15,205 nt of DNA from Chromatiaceae bacterium (GCA_016938795.1 JAFGTZ010000315.1:1-15205), one strand, 5' to 3'. Positions 1 to 9,473 are shown, numbered from the stretch's first letter. Notes: generated from the letters alone by a model not told the origin. Numbers and translations are program-made.

Positions 1-321
1 GAGCTGGTGGCCGGGGTGCGTTTCAAGGCCTGGCAGCCGCCCTCGGGGCTGCATCCCAGCCTGCCGGCCCACAATCCGCTGGTGTTCGATCTGCTTGACA
101 CCTGGAACCAGCGCAGCCTGGGCGGCTGCACCTATTACGTGGCCCATCCTGGCGGGCGCAGCTATGACAGCTTTCCGGTCAACGCCAACGAGGCCGAGAG
201 CCGGCGCGTGGCGCGGTTTCGCGCCATGGGCCACAGCCCGGGACGGATCGAGGCGCCGGCGGAGGAACCGAGCGGCGACCTTCCCTTCACCCTCGACCTG
301 CGCTGGAGCGGGCCGTGTTGA
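1..321 (+). CDS. C-terminal end of a DUF2126 / transglutaminase-family protein (5' part outside window)
   Basis: Only the last 106 residues are visible, in frame from base 1 and ending in TGA at 319-321. The segment with AWQPPSGLHP, then DTWNQRSLGGCTYYVAHPGG, then SFPVNANEAESRR matches my memory of the extreme C-terminus of the roughly 1,100-residue DUF2126 proteins, which carry a transglutaminase-like domain at the N-terminus. The enzymatic part is therefore not in the window. The next gene begins about 23 bases after this stop, or overlaps it by 7 bases if a GTG start is used, so the three plus-strand genes form one operon. In this family the protein is encoded next to a circularly permuted ATP-grasp, an alpha-E protein and a second transglutaminase, exactly as here. 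The biochemical activity is unknown. Family assignment rests on recalled motifs, not on a search. Confidence 0.85.
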   Translation, partial: ELVAGVRFKAWQPPSGLHPSLPAHNPLVFDLLDTWNQRSLGGCTYYVAHPGGRSYDSFPVNANEAESRRVARFRAMGHSPGRIEAPAEEPSGDLPFTLDLRWSGPC

Positions 322-344
322 AACTCCCTGAGGCGGATGCTCTA

Positions 345-2975
345 ATGACTCGAAGCGCCGCTCCCGAGGCCCCCGCCATGGCTGACACCCTCCTCTCCGC
401 TGCCGCCCCAACCGGCCTCTGCGGCAGCTATCGTCCCCCCCAGGAGGGGTTTGACGAAATGTGCCTGCCGAACGGTCGAATCCGACCCCATTGGCAGTAC
501 CTGTCCGAGGCCCTCGATCGCCTGGGGCCGGCGGCCCTGCATGGCCGTGTGCGCGAATCGCGACGCCTGATCCGCGACAACGGCATGACCTACACCCTGC
601 AGGGCGATCTGCAAGGCCAGGGCGATCCGCAGGGCCTGTCACGTCCCTGGGAGCTGGATCTGATTCCCTTGCTGATCCAGAGCGAGGAATGGGCCCTGAT
701 CGAGCGCGGCCTGATGCAACGGGCCGAGCTGCTCAACGCGCTTCTGCTCGATCTCTACGGCGCACGCCGGGTGCTGCGCGCGGGCCTGCTCCCGCCGGAA
801 CTCATCCTCGCGCAAAACAGCCTCATACTCGCCTGCGACGGCATCAAGGTGGCCCGAGACCGCCCCCTGGTGCTCTATGCCGCCGATCTGGCGCGTCTCC
901 CCGACGGCGCACTCTGCGTGGTTGCCGATCGCGCCCAGGCGCCCTCGGGGGCGGGCTACGCGCTCGAAAACCGCATCGTGCTCTCGCGGGTGCTGCCGAG
1001 CCTGTTTCGCGATTCGCATGTGCATCGTCTGGCCGGTTTTTTTCGCACCCTGCGCGCCAGTCTGCGCGCCCTGGCGCCGCGCCGCGCGCTCGACTCGCTG
1101 CGCATCGTGCTGCTCACCCCGGGGCCGCGCAACGAGGCCTACTTCGAGCACGCCTATCTGGCCAACTATCTGGGCTATACCCTAGCGCAGGGCGATGACC
1201 TCACGGTGCGCGACGGCGCCCTGTGGCTGCGCACCCTCAATGGCCTTGAGCGAGTGGATGTGGTGCTGCGGCGGGTCGATGACGACTGGTGTGACCCCCT
1301 GGAGCTGCGCGGCGATTCGCTGCTCGGGGTGCCTGGTCTTTTGCAGGCGGTGCGCGCGGGCAACCTCACCCTCGCCAACGCGCTCGGCAGCCGCATCCTC
1401 GAACACCCGGCGCTCGCGGCCTTTCTACCCGATATCTGCCGCGAACTACTCGGCGAAGAGCTGCAACTGCCGAGCCTGCGCACCTGGTGGTGCGGCAGGC
1501 CCGCCGACCGAAGCTTCGTGCTCGCCAATCTTTCCCGACTGCACATCCGACGCCTGCACCCGGACATCCGCCCGAGCTGTCTGCGGGGCGCACAACTCAG
1601 CACCCAGGCCTTGCGCGAACTCGCCGAGGCTATCCGCGCCAACCCGAGCGCCTATGTGGCACAGGAAGAGATCCCCGGGGCGACTGTGCCAGTGCTGGGG
1701 CGCGATGCCCTGGAATCGCGGCGCGCCATCCTGCGCGCCTTTCTGGTGGCCGAGGAGACGGGCTATGCGGTCATGCCCGGCGGCCTTACCCGGCTGGTAT
1801 CGAGCGACAGCAGCCTTGGCTTGAGCAACCAGCTGGGCGGCTTGAGCAAGGACACCTGGGTACTGGCCTCCGAGCCCGAGCGCGAGGAGACCCTCATCCC
1901 CAAGGCCAGCGTCTACAGCCCGGCGATACGCCTCACCAGCGAGGTTTCCAGCCGGGTCGCGGATAATCTCTACTGGATTGGGCGCTATTCCGAACGTGCC
2001 GAGGGTCTGGTGCGGCTCTTGCGCATCATCGTGCTGCGCGCCAACGATCGCCTCAACGGCTCCGGCGCGAGCGAGCAGGAGGACTGTCTGCGTCTGCTGC
2101 TTCAGGCCCTGACCCAGCAGACGCTGACCTTTCCCGGTTTCATTGGCGAAGGGGCCGAGGCGCGTCTCGCCAACCCCATGCCAGAACTGCTGTCGCTCAT
2201 CACCGAGCTACCTCGCGTTGGAGGACTGCCGCAAACCCTGCAAGCGCTGGTGATGGCGGCCTGGTCGGTGCGCGACCGACTCTCCGCCGACACCTGGCGG
2301 GTGGTGGATGCCATCGACGAGCGCCTGCGCGCCCTGACCGAGCATCCCGTCGAGCAGCTGGAAGACACCCTGGATGCACTCGATCCCTTGATCACCGCCC
2401 TGGTCGCCTTTGGCGGCCTGACGCGCGAAAACATGAGCCACAGCGAAGGCTGGCAGTTCCTGGAGTTGGGACGACGTCTGGAACGCGCCGTGAACACCAC
2501 CACCCTGCTTGCGGGCACCCTGGTCCCGCACTCGGGCGAGATGGCCGAGGGCATGCTTGCCGAGGCGGTGCTTGGCGTCACCGACAGCCTCATCGCCTAT
2601 CGGCGCGGCTATCAGAGCGGAACCCGCGTGGGCGCCCTGCTCGATCTGGTGTTTCAGGATGAGTTCAATCCCCGTTCGCTGGCCTTCCAGCTCGATCGTC
2701 TGGAGGAGCTGGTGCGCGCCCTGCCGCGCGAGCGCGGCTGCCTGGGGCGCACCCGCGCCGACAAACTCGCGCTGGAGGCGGCCTCCGCGATTCGCCTCGC
2801 GGATATCGACCGTCTGGCGGATCTCCCCGAAAACAGCCAGCGACGCGAGGCGCTCGACGCATTGCTGGAGCGCATCGCGGCCATCCTGCCGCAGCTTTCC
2901 GATGAGATTACGGCACTCTATTTCCGCCATGAAGACCGCCCTCACTCCCTCTTGGCGCGACGCACCAGCCGATGA
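345..2975 (+). CDS. Fused circularly permuted type 2 ATP-grasp and alpha-E (DUF403) protein
   Basis: Using the ATG at 345 this is 876 residues. A GTG at 315, overlapping the previous gene, and an ATG at 378 are alternatives; GAGG at 330-333 lies about 11 bases before 345, which favours it. Residues about 75-520 are the circularly permuted ATP-grasp: DRAQAPSGAGYALENR near 195-210, TPGPRNEAYFEHAYLA near 258-273, RRVDDDWCDPLELRGDS near 309-325, and EEIPGATVP near 441-449. Residues about 530-870 are the helical alpha-E domain, opening with SRVADNLYWIGRYSERAE. Many genomes encode these two halves as separate adjacent genes. ATP-grasp enzymes of this class are predicted amidoligases that join a carboxylate to an amine through an acyl phosphate; the alpha-E domain is thought to assist but has no proven role. 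The stop overlaps the next ATG (ATGA), implying translational coupling. Substrate unknown. Confidence 0.9.
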   Translation: MTRSAAPEAPAMADTLLSAAAPTGLCGSYRPPQEGFDEMCLPNGRIRPHWQYLSEALDRLGPAALHGRVRESRRLIRDNGMTYTLQGDLQGQGDPQGLSRPWELDLIPLLIQSEEWALIERGLMQRAELLNALLLDLYGARRVLRAGLLPPELILAQNSLILACDGIKVARDRPLVLYAADLARLPDGALCVVADRAQAPSGAGYALENRIVLSRVLPSLFRDSHVHRLAGFFRTLRASLRALAPRRALDSLRIVLLTPGPRNEAYFEHAYLANYLGYTLAQGDDLTVRDGALWLRTLNGLERVDVVLRRVDDDWCDPLELRGDSLLGVPGLLQAVRAGNLTLANALGSRILEHPALAAFLPDICRELLGEELQLPSLRTWWCGRPADRSFVLANLSRLHIRRLHPDIRPSCLRGAQLSTQALRELAEAIRANPSAYVAQEEIPGATVPVLGRDALESRRAILRAFLVAEETGYAVMPGGLTRLVSSDSSLGLSNQLGGLSKDTWVLASEPEREETLIPKASVYSPAIRLTSEVSSRVADNLYWIGRYSERAEGLVRLLRIIVLRANDRLNGSGASEQEDCLRLLLQALTQQTLTFPGFIGEGAEARLANPMPELLSLITELPRVGGLPQTLQALVMAAWSVRDRLSADTWRVVDAIDERLRALTEHPVEQLEDTLDALDPLITALVAFGGLTRENMSHSEGWQFLELGRRLERAVNTTTLLAGTLVPHSGEMAEGMLAEAVLGVTDSLIAYRRGYQSGTRVGALLDLVFQDEFNPRSLAFQLDRLEELVRALPRERGCLGRTRADKLALEAASAIRLADIDRLADLPENSQRREALDALLERIAAILPQLSDEITALYFRHEDRPHSLLARRTSR

Positions 2976-3838
2976 AATATCGCATCACGCATCTCACCCA
3001 ATACGACTACAGCGAGCCGGTCTCGCTGTGCCACAACCTGGCCCATCTGAAGCCGCGCACCCAGCCCGGACAGACCTGTTTCGCCAGTCAGGTCAAGGTG
3101 GAACCCACCCCCGCCGTGGCGCGCGAATACCGGGATTTCTTTCAGAATCAGGTCAAGTATTTCGCGCTACAGCAGGCGCACCAGCAGCTCAAGGTCACCG
3201 CAGTCAGCGATGTTGAGGTCCGCCATCAGCCCATTTCCAGCGCGGAGGCGCTTCGGCGTCCCTGGGAGGCGGTGCGCGAGGGGCTCTGTCAGGACCATCC
3301 TGAGGCCTGTCTCCTGACCCTGGACTCGCCCTACATCAGGATCGAGGCGGCCTTGCGCGACTATGCCGCGCCCTCCTTCCCGCCCGGACGGCCCTATCTT
3401 GAGGCCATCCGGGAGCTGAACCATCGGATCTACACCGACTTCACCTACGACCCGAACTTCACCGAAGTGGCCACGCCCATGCAGGAGGTGCTGGAGCATC
3501 GGCGCGGGGTGTGCCAGGACTTCGCGCATGTGGCCATTGGCTGCGTGCGCGCCCTGGGCCTGCCGGCGCGTTATGTGAGCGGTTATCTGGAAACCCTGCC
3601 GCCGCCCGGCTCGCCCAAGCTGCGCGGCGCCGATGCCTCGCACGCCTGGTTTGCGGTCTATCTGCCAGGCGAAGGCTGGGTGGATTTTGATCCCACCAAT
3701 GACCAGATGCCTGAAGAGCAGCACATCACCACCGCCGTGGGGCGAGACTTCGGCGACGTAACCCCGGTGCGCGGGGTGCTCTATGGCGGCGGCGAGCACA
3801 GCCTGAGCGTCTCAGTCGATGTCGAACGCCTGGAGTGA
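2972..3838 (+). CDS. Transglutaminase-like cysteine peptidase with bacterial transglutaminase N-terminal domain
   Basis: This 288-residue protein starts at an ATG overlapping the previous stop by four bases. No strong ribosome site precedes it, so coupled translation is likely. Residues about 1-85 are the beta-rich bacterial transglutaminase N-terminal domain (MKYRITHLTQYDYSEPV). The papain-like transglutaminase core follows, with catalytic Cys181 in RRGVCQDFAH, His224 in DASHAWFAVY and Asp240 in WVDFDPTND; the triad is intact. No signal peptide or membrane segment is seen, so it should be cytoplasmic. In this conserved cluster such proteins are inferred to hydrolyse or transfer amide bonds in the product of the neighbouring ATP-grasp ligase; that is an inference, since no substrate is established. 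It is the last gene of the operon, with a hairpin 45 bases downstream. Confidence 0.9.
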   Translation: MKYRITHLTQYDYSEPVSLCHNLAHLKPRTQPGQTCFASQVKVEPTPAVAREYRDFFQNQVKYFALQQAHQQLKVTAVSDVEVRHQPISSAEALRRPWEAVREGLCQDHPEACLLTLDSPYIRIEAALRDYAAPSFPPGRPYLEAIRELNHRIYTDFTYDPNFTEVATPMQEVLEHRRGVCQDFAHVAIGCVRALGLPARYVSGYLETLPPPGSPKLRGADASHAWFAVYLPGEGWVDFDPTNDQMPEEQHITTAVGRDFGDVTPVRGVLYGGGEHSLSVSVDVERLE

Positions 3839-3878
3839 GCGGGTCGGCCCTCCAGACTGGCTACTTGCGTGCCGGCAA

Positions 3879-3914
3879 ACAAAAAGGGCTTAGAGTGAGA
3901 AACTCTAAGCCCTT
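3879..3914 (-). terminator. Intrinsic terminator of tRNA-fMet, possibly bidirectional
   Basis: A perfect 13-bp stem has arms at 3884-3896 and 3902-3914, with loop GAGAA (plus strand). On the minus strand it is followed by TTTTTGTTTG, a proper U-tract, 9 bases after the tRNA 3' end. On the plus strand the stem is followed only by GATTTGTAT, so termination of the upstream operon there would be weaker, but the position suits both. Confidence 0.88.
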
Positions 3915-3922
3915 GATTTGTA

Positions 3923-3999
<77 letters not shown>

Positions 4000-4011
4000 A
4001 TTGATGTTTCA

Positions 4012-4065
4012 ATTATATTTCGGTTTCTTCGGAAGCGCAAGTTTTAATTTCTTGTGCTTTTTGAC
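4012..4065 (-). promoter_or_regulatory. Sigma-70 promoter of tRNA-fMet with A/T-rich upstream element
   Basis: On the minus strand, TTGCGC (4040-4035), a 17-base spacer and a perfect TATAAT (4017-4012) lie 12 bases before the mature tRNA 5' end, giving a predicted start near 4005 and a leader of about 5 bases. Upstream of the -35, 4041-4065 is A/T-rich (AAAAAGCACAAGAAATTAAAAC on the minus strand, in part), which resembles the UP elements of strong stable-RNA promoters. Confidence 0.85.
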
Positions 4066-4090
4066 TGTTTGGCCGAAGACCCGATGAATT
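4061..4090 (+). promoter_or_regulatory. Weak candidate promoter for the DUF3775 gene
   Basis: TTGACT (4061-4066), an 18-base spacer and TGAATT (4085-4090) form a poor but possible sigma-70 site about 160 bases before the DUF3775 ATG. The -10 is far from consensus. The rest of 4091-4202 holds only short GC-rich inverted repeats and an AAGCC/GGCTT stem at 4127-4142; I see no gene there. Confidence 0.22.
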
Positions 4091-4202
4091 GAGTTGCGTA
4101 TTCTAGCCAAGCCCAAAAGCAAATGCAAGCCCTAATTGGCTTAACCTGCGCGCCGCGCCCCAGCGTAGTACACTGGCGTCAGGTCGCCACCGGGGCGGCC
4201 CT

Positions 4203-4224
4203 GGCGCTCTCGCGCGAGAGCGCC
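4203..4224. repeat. Perfect 22-bp palindrome upstream of the DUF3775 gene
   Basis: GGCGCTCTCGC (4203-4213) is followed directly by its exact reverse complement (4214-4224). It ends 25 bases before the ATG at 4250. With no loop bases it looks more like a dimeric-protein binding site than an RNA hairpin, but a hairpin with a small internal loop in the 5' leader is also possible. No T-run follows, so it is not an intrinsic terminator. Function unknown. Confidence 0.6.
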
Positions 4225-4249
4225 TGCTGTTCGAGAACAAGGCACGGCC

Positions 4250-4636
4250 ATGCTCCATATTCAGATTGATACCCTTTGCCACATCATCGACAAGGCCCGC
4301 GAGTTTCAGGCCAAGGAAGAGGTGGTGCTGCCCGATGATCCGGCCAGCCCCTCGGAGGACTGGGCTCTCCAGGTTCTGGCCGACCACAGCGAGGACTACA
4401 GTCTGCGCGCCATGACCGACGCCATCGGCGAGATGAGCGAGCGCCAGCGCGCTGAGCTGGTGGCGCTCATGTGGCTTGGGCGCGGCGACTACAGCGTCGA
4501 GGAATGGGAGGGCGCGGTGGACGACGCCATCGGCGAGCACTCGCTGCGCGCCGCCGCCTATCTGCTCTCGCACCCGCTCATTTCCGATCATCTCGAAGAG
4601 GGCCTGATCGCCCTCGGCTACTCCTGTCAGGATTGA
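4250..4636 (+). CDS. DUF3775 domain protein
   Basis: A 128-residue acidic protein whose C-terminal half carries the pattern I associate with DUF3775: RAELVALMWLGRGDY near 67-81, EEW near 84-86, AAYLLSHPLISDHLEEGL near 102-119. AAGG ends 8 bases before the ATG. There is no signal peptide, membrane segment or Cys/His metal site; mostly helical, probably cytoplasmic. Function is unknown and the neighbours give no clue, since it stands alone between the tRNA unit and the converging dapB. Its stop is 17 bases from the dapB stop. Confidence 0.85.
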   Translation: MLHIQIDTLCHIIDKAREFQAKEEVVLPDDPASPSEDWALQVLADHSEDYSLRAMTDAIGEMSERQRAELVALMWLGRGDYSVEEWEGAVDDAIGEHSLRAAAYLLSHPLISDHLEEGLIALGYSCQD

Positions 4637-4637
4637 G

Positions 4638-4658
4638 CCTCAGCGCGGCCCGCTCAGG
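4638..4658. other. Imperfect hairpin between converging DUF3775 and dapB stops
   Basis: CCTCAGCG (4638-4645) and CGCTCAGG (4651-4658) pair at seven of eight positions around a 5-base loop, in the 17-base gap between the convergent stops and slightly into dapB. No T-runs flank it, so termination would be weak. It is the only candidate transcription barrier between the two genes. Confidence 0.3.
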
Positions 4659-5469
4659 CGTCGCGCAATCCCAGCACATCCTGCATGTCGTAAAGACCCC
4701 GATCGCGCGCGGCAATCCAGGCCGCCGCGCGCGCGGCGCCGCGCGCGAAGGTCATGCGGCTGCTGGCCTTGTGCGCAATCTCGATGCGCTCGCCCTCAGC
4801 GGCAAACCAGACGCTGTGCTCGCCCACCACATCGCCCGCGCGAATGGTCTCGAAACCAATGGTGCGACGCTCGCGCGGTCCGGTGTGGCCCTCGCGTCCA
4901 TAGACTGCGACCTCGGCGAGATCGCGCCCAAGCGCCTCAGCCACCACCTCGCCCATGCGCAGCGCGGTGCCCGAGGGGGCATCGACCTTGTGACGGTGGT
5001 GCGCCTCGATAATCTCGACATCCACCTCGTCACCCAGCACGCGCGCGGCCATGTCGAGTAGCTTGAGGCAGAGATTGACGCCAACGCTCATGTTCGGCGC
5101 GAAGACAATGCCGGTCTGCTCGGCAGCCCTGGCAATGCTCGCACGCTGGCCCTCGTCGAGCCCCGTGGTGCCGATTACCAGCCGCTTGCCGGCAGGCGCG
5201 CAGAGTGCCAGATGCTCCAGGGTGACCGCCGGCGCGGTGAAGTCGATGAGCACATCAAAGGCATCAAGCACCTCGCCCAGCGCGGGCGCGATGGGCACGC
5301 CAAGCGCGCCCACCCCGGCCAGCTCGCCGGCATCGGCGCCGAGCAGCGAACTGCCCGGGCGCTCGCTGGCCGCGCCCAGGCGCAGGCCATCGGTCTGGGT
5401 CACGGCCTCGATGAGGGTGCGCCCCATGCGCCCCCCCGCGCCGGCAACGGCGATGCGAATCTCGTTCAT
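4654..5469 (-). CDS. dapB: 4-hydroxy-tetrahydrodipicolinate reductase
   Basis: This cytoplasmic NAD(P)H-dependent enzyme reduces 4-hydroxy-tetrahydrodipicolinate to tetrahydrodipicolinate in the diaminopimelate pathway, supplying lysine and peptidoglycan cross-links. The 271-residue length matches E. coli DapB (273). It begins with the Rossmann loop VAGAGGRMGRTL (residues 8-19), has GTTG at 100-103, and the family signature EAHHRHKVDAPSGTA at 155-169 with catalytic His157 and Lys161. The ATG lies 3 bases after the dnaJ stop, with GGGG in the end of dnaJ as a likely ribosome site, so dapB should be co-transcribed with the heat-shock genes. A dnaJ-dapB junction is also known in pseudomonads. 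It converges on the DUF3775 gene. Confidence 0.97.
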   Translation of the reverse strand: MNEIRIAVAGAGGRMGRTLIEAVTQTDGLRLGAASERPGSSLLGADAGELAGVGALGVPIAPALGEVLDAFDVLIDFTAPAVTLEHLALCAPAGKRLVIGTTGLDEGQRASIARAAEQTGIVFAPNMSVGVNLCLKLLDMAARVLGDEVDVEIIEAHHRHKVDAPSGTALRMGEVVAEALGRDLAEVAVYGREGHTGPRERRTIGFETIRAGDVVGEHSVWFAAEGERIEIAHKASSRMTFARGAARAAAWIAARDRGLYDMQDVLGLRDA

Positions 5470-5472
5470 CGG

Positions 5473-6624
5473 TCAAAGCCCCATTTTCTCGAAAAAGCTC
5501 TTCACCCCGTCGAGCCAGGAATGCGACTGCGGGTTATGTCGCGAGCCGCTATCGCGCATGCTCTCCTCGAACTCGCGCAGCAGCTCCTTCTGACGCTCAG
5601 TGAGATTCACCGGGGTCTCGATGGCCACCCGGCAAATGAGATCGCCCACCACCCCGCCGCGCACCGATTTCACGCCCTTGCCGCGCACACGGAACATCTT
5701 GCCGGTCTGGGTGCCGGGCGGGATCTTCAGCATCACCTTGCCATCGAGCGTGGGCACCTCCAGCTCGCCGCCGAGCGCGGCGGTCACAAAGCCGATGGGC
5801 ACCTGACAGTAGAGATTGCTGTCCTCGCGGGTAAAGATGGGATGCGGCTGGATCTGGATCTGCACATAGAGATCGCCCGCCGGACCGCCGTGCTCGCCGC
5901 GCTCGCCCTCGCCCGAGAGACGGATGCGATCGCCGTTGTCAACGCCCGCCGGCACCTTCACCGAGAGGGTCTTTTCCTCCTGCACCCGACCGCGCCCGCG
6001 ACAGTGCGGACAGGGTTCCTCGATCACCTGACCGCTGCCGCGGCACTCGGGACAGGTCTGCTGAATGGAGAAAAAGCCCTGCTGCATCCGCACCTGACCC
6101 ACACCGCCGCAGGTGGGGCAGGTCTTGGCCTGGGTGCCGGGCTTGGCGCCGGTACCGCCGCAGAACTGACAATCGACTTGAATGGGGATGCGAATCTTCA
6201 CATCCTTGCCCGCGACCGCCTCTTCCAGGGTGAGCGAGAGGTCGTAGCGTAGATCCACCCCGCGCTGGGCGCGCCGTCCCGGCCCGGCACGTCCGCCACC
6301 GCCAAAGATGTCGCCAAAGACATCGCCGAAGATGTCGGAGAAGGAACCCGCGCCGCCAAAATCGCCGGGGCCGCCGCCGCCAAAACCACCCGCGCCGCCC
6401 TCGACACCGGCATGGCCGAATTGATCGTAGGCCGAGCGCTTGCGGGCGTCGGTCAAGACGTCATAGGCCTGCTTGGCCTCCTTGAACTTCGTCTCGGCCT
6501 CGGTATCGCCTGGATTGCGGTCGGGATGATATTTCATCGCCAGCCGCCGGAAGGCCTTTTTAATGTCGGCCTCGCTGGCGTTGCGAGCGACGCCCAGCAC
6601 CTCGTAATAATCGCGTTTTGCCAT
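5473..6624 (-). CDS. dnaJ: Chaperone DnaJ (Hsp40 co-chaperone)
   Basis: DnaJ delivers unfolded clients to DnaK and stimulates its ATPase. The start MAKRDYYEVLGV at 6624 gives 383 residues and has AGGA 8 bases upstream; an ATG at 6633 is in frame but too close to that AGGA. Domains in order: J domain with HPD at 33-35; Gly/Phe-rich linker about 70-118; zinc domain with four CxxCxGxG repeats starting at Cys152, 169, 191 and 205; then the C-terminal substrate-binding and dimerisation region, ending SFFEKMGL. All eight zinc cysteines are present, so it is a full type I DnaJ. It follows dnaK after a 128-base structured gap and precedes dapB by 3 bases. Confidence 0.98.
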   Translation of the reverse strand: MAKRDYYEVLGVARNASEADIKKAFRRLAMKYHPDRNPGDTEAETKFKEAKQAYDVLTDARKRSAYDQFGHAGVEGGAGGFGGGGPGDFGGAGSFSDIFGDVFGDIFGGGGRAGPGRRAQRGVDLRYDLSLTLEEAVAGKDVKIRIPIQVDCQFCGGTGAKPGTQAKTCPTCGGVGQVRMQQGFFSIQQTCPECRGSGQVIEEPCPHCRGRGRVQEEKTLSVKVPAGVDNGDRIRLSGEGERGEHGGPAGDLYVQIQIQPHPIFTREDSNLYCQVPIGFVTAALGGELEVPTLDGKVMLKIPPGTQTGKMFRVRGKGVKSVRGGVVGDLICRVAIETPVNLTERQKELLREFEESMRDSGSRHNPQSHSWLDGVKSFFEKMGL

Positions 6625-6672
6625 GAATGCCATCCTGTCGCCAGAGGGAACTCTCAGCCAGCCCTAGACGCA

Positions 6673-6710
6673 GAAAGCGCACGGGCACGCACCCGTGCCA
6701 GTACGCTTTC
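6673..6710 (-). other. Two-tier stem-loop in the dnaK-dnaJ intercistronic gap
   Basis: Outer arms GAAAGCG/CGCTTTC (6673-6679, 6704-6710) enclose inner arms CACGGG/CCCGTG (6680-6685, 6692-6697) with a 6-base loop and a one-sided 6-base bulge. No U-tract follows on the minus strand, so it is not a classical terminator. It could limit read-through from dnaK to dnaJ or protect the processed dnaK mRNA end. A GGCCGG/CCGGCC inverted repeat lies just after the dnaK stop in the same gap. Confidence 0.5.
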
Positions 6711-6752
6711 GCGGGTCGAGGCCGGCGGCGGCCGCCTCCGGCCGCGTTCGCC

Positions 6753-8675
<1,923 letters not shown>

Positions 8676-8728
8676 GAATGCGTTCTCCCAAAAGTGTCTT
8701 GAATGGCGTGACATCGCCGTGTTTTCTG

Positions 8729-8764
8729 CCCCCACACTTGGGGGGAAATACGGCAACGTTCAAG
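8729..8764 (-). promoter_or_regulatory. Candidate sigma-32 heat-shock promoter before dnaK, with a GC hairpin
   Basis: On the minus strand CTTGAA (8764-8759), a 13-base spacer and CCCCCCAA (8745-8738) resemble the sigma-32 consensus CTTGAA-N(11-16)-CCCCAT. The start would fall near 8730, giving a leader of about 55 bases before the dnaK ATG. The same bases can form a 5-bp C/G hairpin (8729-8733 with 8741-8745), so the C-run may instead be structural. Seen motif, inferred function. Confidence 0.42.
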
Positions 8765-8771
8765 CCGCCCC

Positions 8772-9473
8772 TCAGCTCGGCTGCTGGGACACCATCACCA
8801 GCGCCGGGCGCACGAGGCGACCGTTGAGTGTGTAGCCCTTCTGGATCACGCCCACCACGGTGTTGGGCGCGACATCCTCGCGTGGCTGCATCGACATGGC
8901 CTGATGGAAGTCGGGATCGAAGGGCGTATCCTGAGGATCGACCGCGACTACGCCAAACTTCTCCATCACATCGCCGAGCAGCTTCAGGGTCAGCTCGGTG
9001 CCCTCGCGCAGCTTGGCGAAATCCGCCGTCTCGTCACAGGCCGCCGCGTGTCCAAGCTCCAGACTGTCACGCACCGCAAGCAGTTCGCGCACAAAGCCGT
9101 CGAGCGCGAACTTGTGCGCCTTTTCCAGCTCATTCGCATGACGGCGCTTGAGATTCTCCTGCTCGGCGCGGGTGCGCAGCAGCTGGTCGCGCCACTCCGC
9201 AGCCTCGGCCTGAGCGGCGGCCAGGGCGGCAGCCAACTCCTCGGGCGAAGGCGCCTTTGGCGCCTCCTCGGGCGGGGCCTCGCGCTCGCCCGCTTCGTCC
9301 TGTCCGCCAGGCTCGGCGGATTCGGTCTCAAGCAGCTCGTGCTCGCCGCTGGCCTCCACATAGGCCTCGACGGCGGCGCGCGCGGCGGCCTCGTCACGCG
9401 CGGGGCGCAGCTCCTCGGGCGCCCTGCCCTGCGCGTCCTCCGGGGTTGCGGATGCCTGTTGCTCCGAATTCAT
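8772..9473 (-). CDS. grpE: Nucleotide exchange factor GrpE
   Basis: GrpE releases ADP from DnaK. From the ATG at 9473 it has 233 residues; GGAGG lies 5 bases upstream, which favours this over a TTG at 9485. Residues about 77-145 form the long dimeric coiled coil (EWRDQLLRTRAEQENLKRR at 93-111). The C-terminal beta domain carries the signature EKFGVVAVDP (171-180), FDPDFHQAM (185-193) and VGVIQKGYTLNGRLVRPALV (207-226). The first 75 residues are a low-complexity Glu/Ala/Pro-rich extension, making the protein longer than the 197-residue E. coli form; this tail is probably disordered. It lies between hrcA and dnaK, with an 81-base gap before and a 96-base gap after. Confidence 0.97.
   Translation of the reverse strand: MNSEQQASATPEDAQGRAPEELRPARDEAAARAAVEAYVEASGEHELLETESAEPGGQDEAGEREAPPEEAPKAPSPEELAAALAAAQAEAAEWRDQLLRTRAEQENLKRRHANELEKAHKFALDGFVRELLAVRDSLELGHAAACDETADFAKLREGTELTLKLLGDVMEKFGVVAVDPQDTPFDPDFHQAMSMQPREDVAPNTVVGVIQKGYTLNGRLVRPALVMVSQQPS

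Noticed and set aside
345..2975. The ATP-grasp protein as the missing glutathione-amidating enzyme for the garA-garB pathway
   Set aside because: The cluster is widespread in bacteria not known to make glutathione amide, it is about 9 kb away on a separate operon, and nothing in the sequence links the two.
4471..5061. Open frame running from the DUF3775 gene into dapB
   Set aside because: Arg/Ala-rich frame-shifted reading of the DUF3775 gene continuing antisense into dapB; no independent coding signs.
5212..6252. Open frame on the plus strand across dapB and dnaJ
   Set aside because: It crosses two well-identified genes on the other strand and has low-complexity shadow composition.
6679..6698. 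dnaK-dnaJ hairpin as a terminator
   Set aside because: On the minus strand it is followed by a mixed sequence without a U-tract, and dnaJ downstream has only this upstream region.
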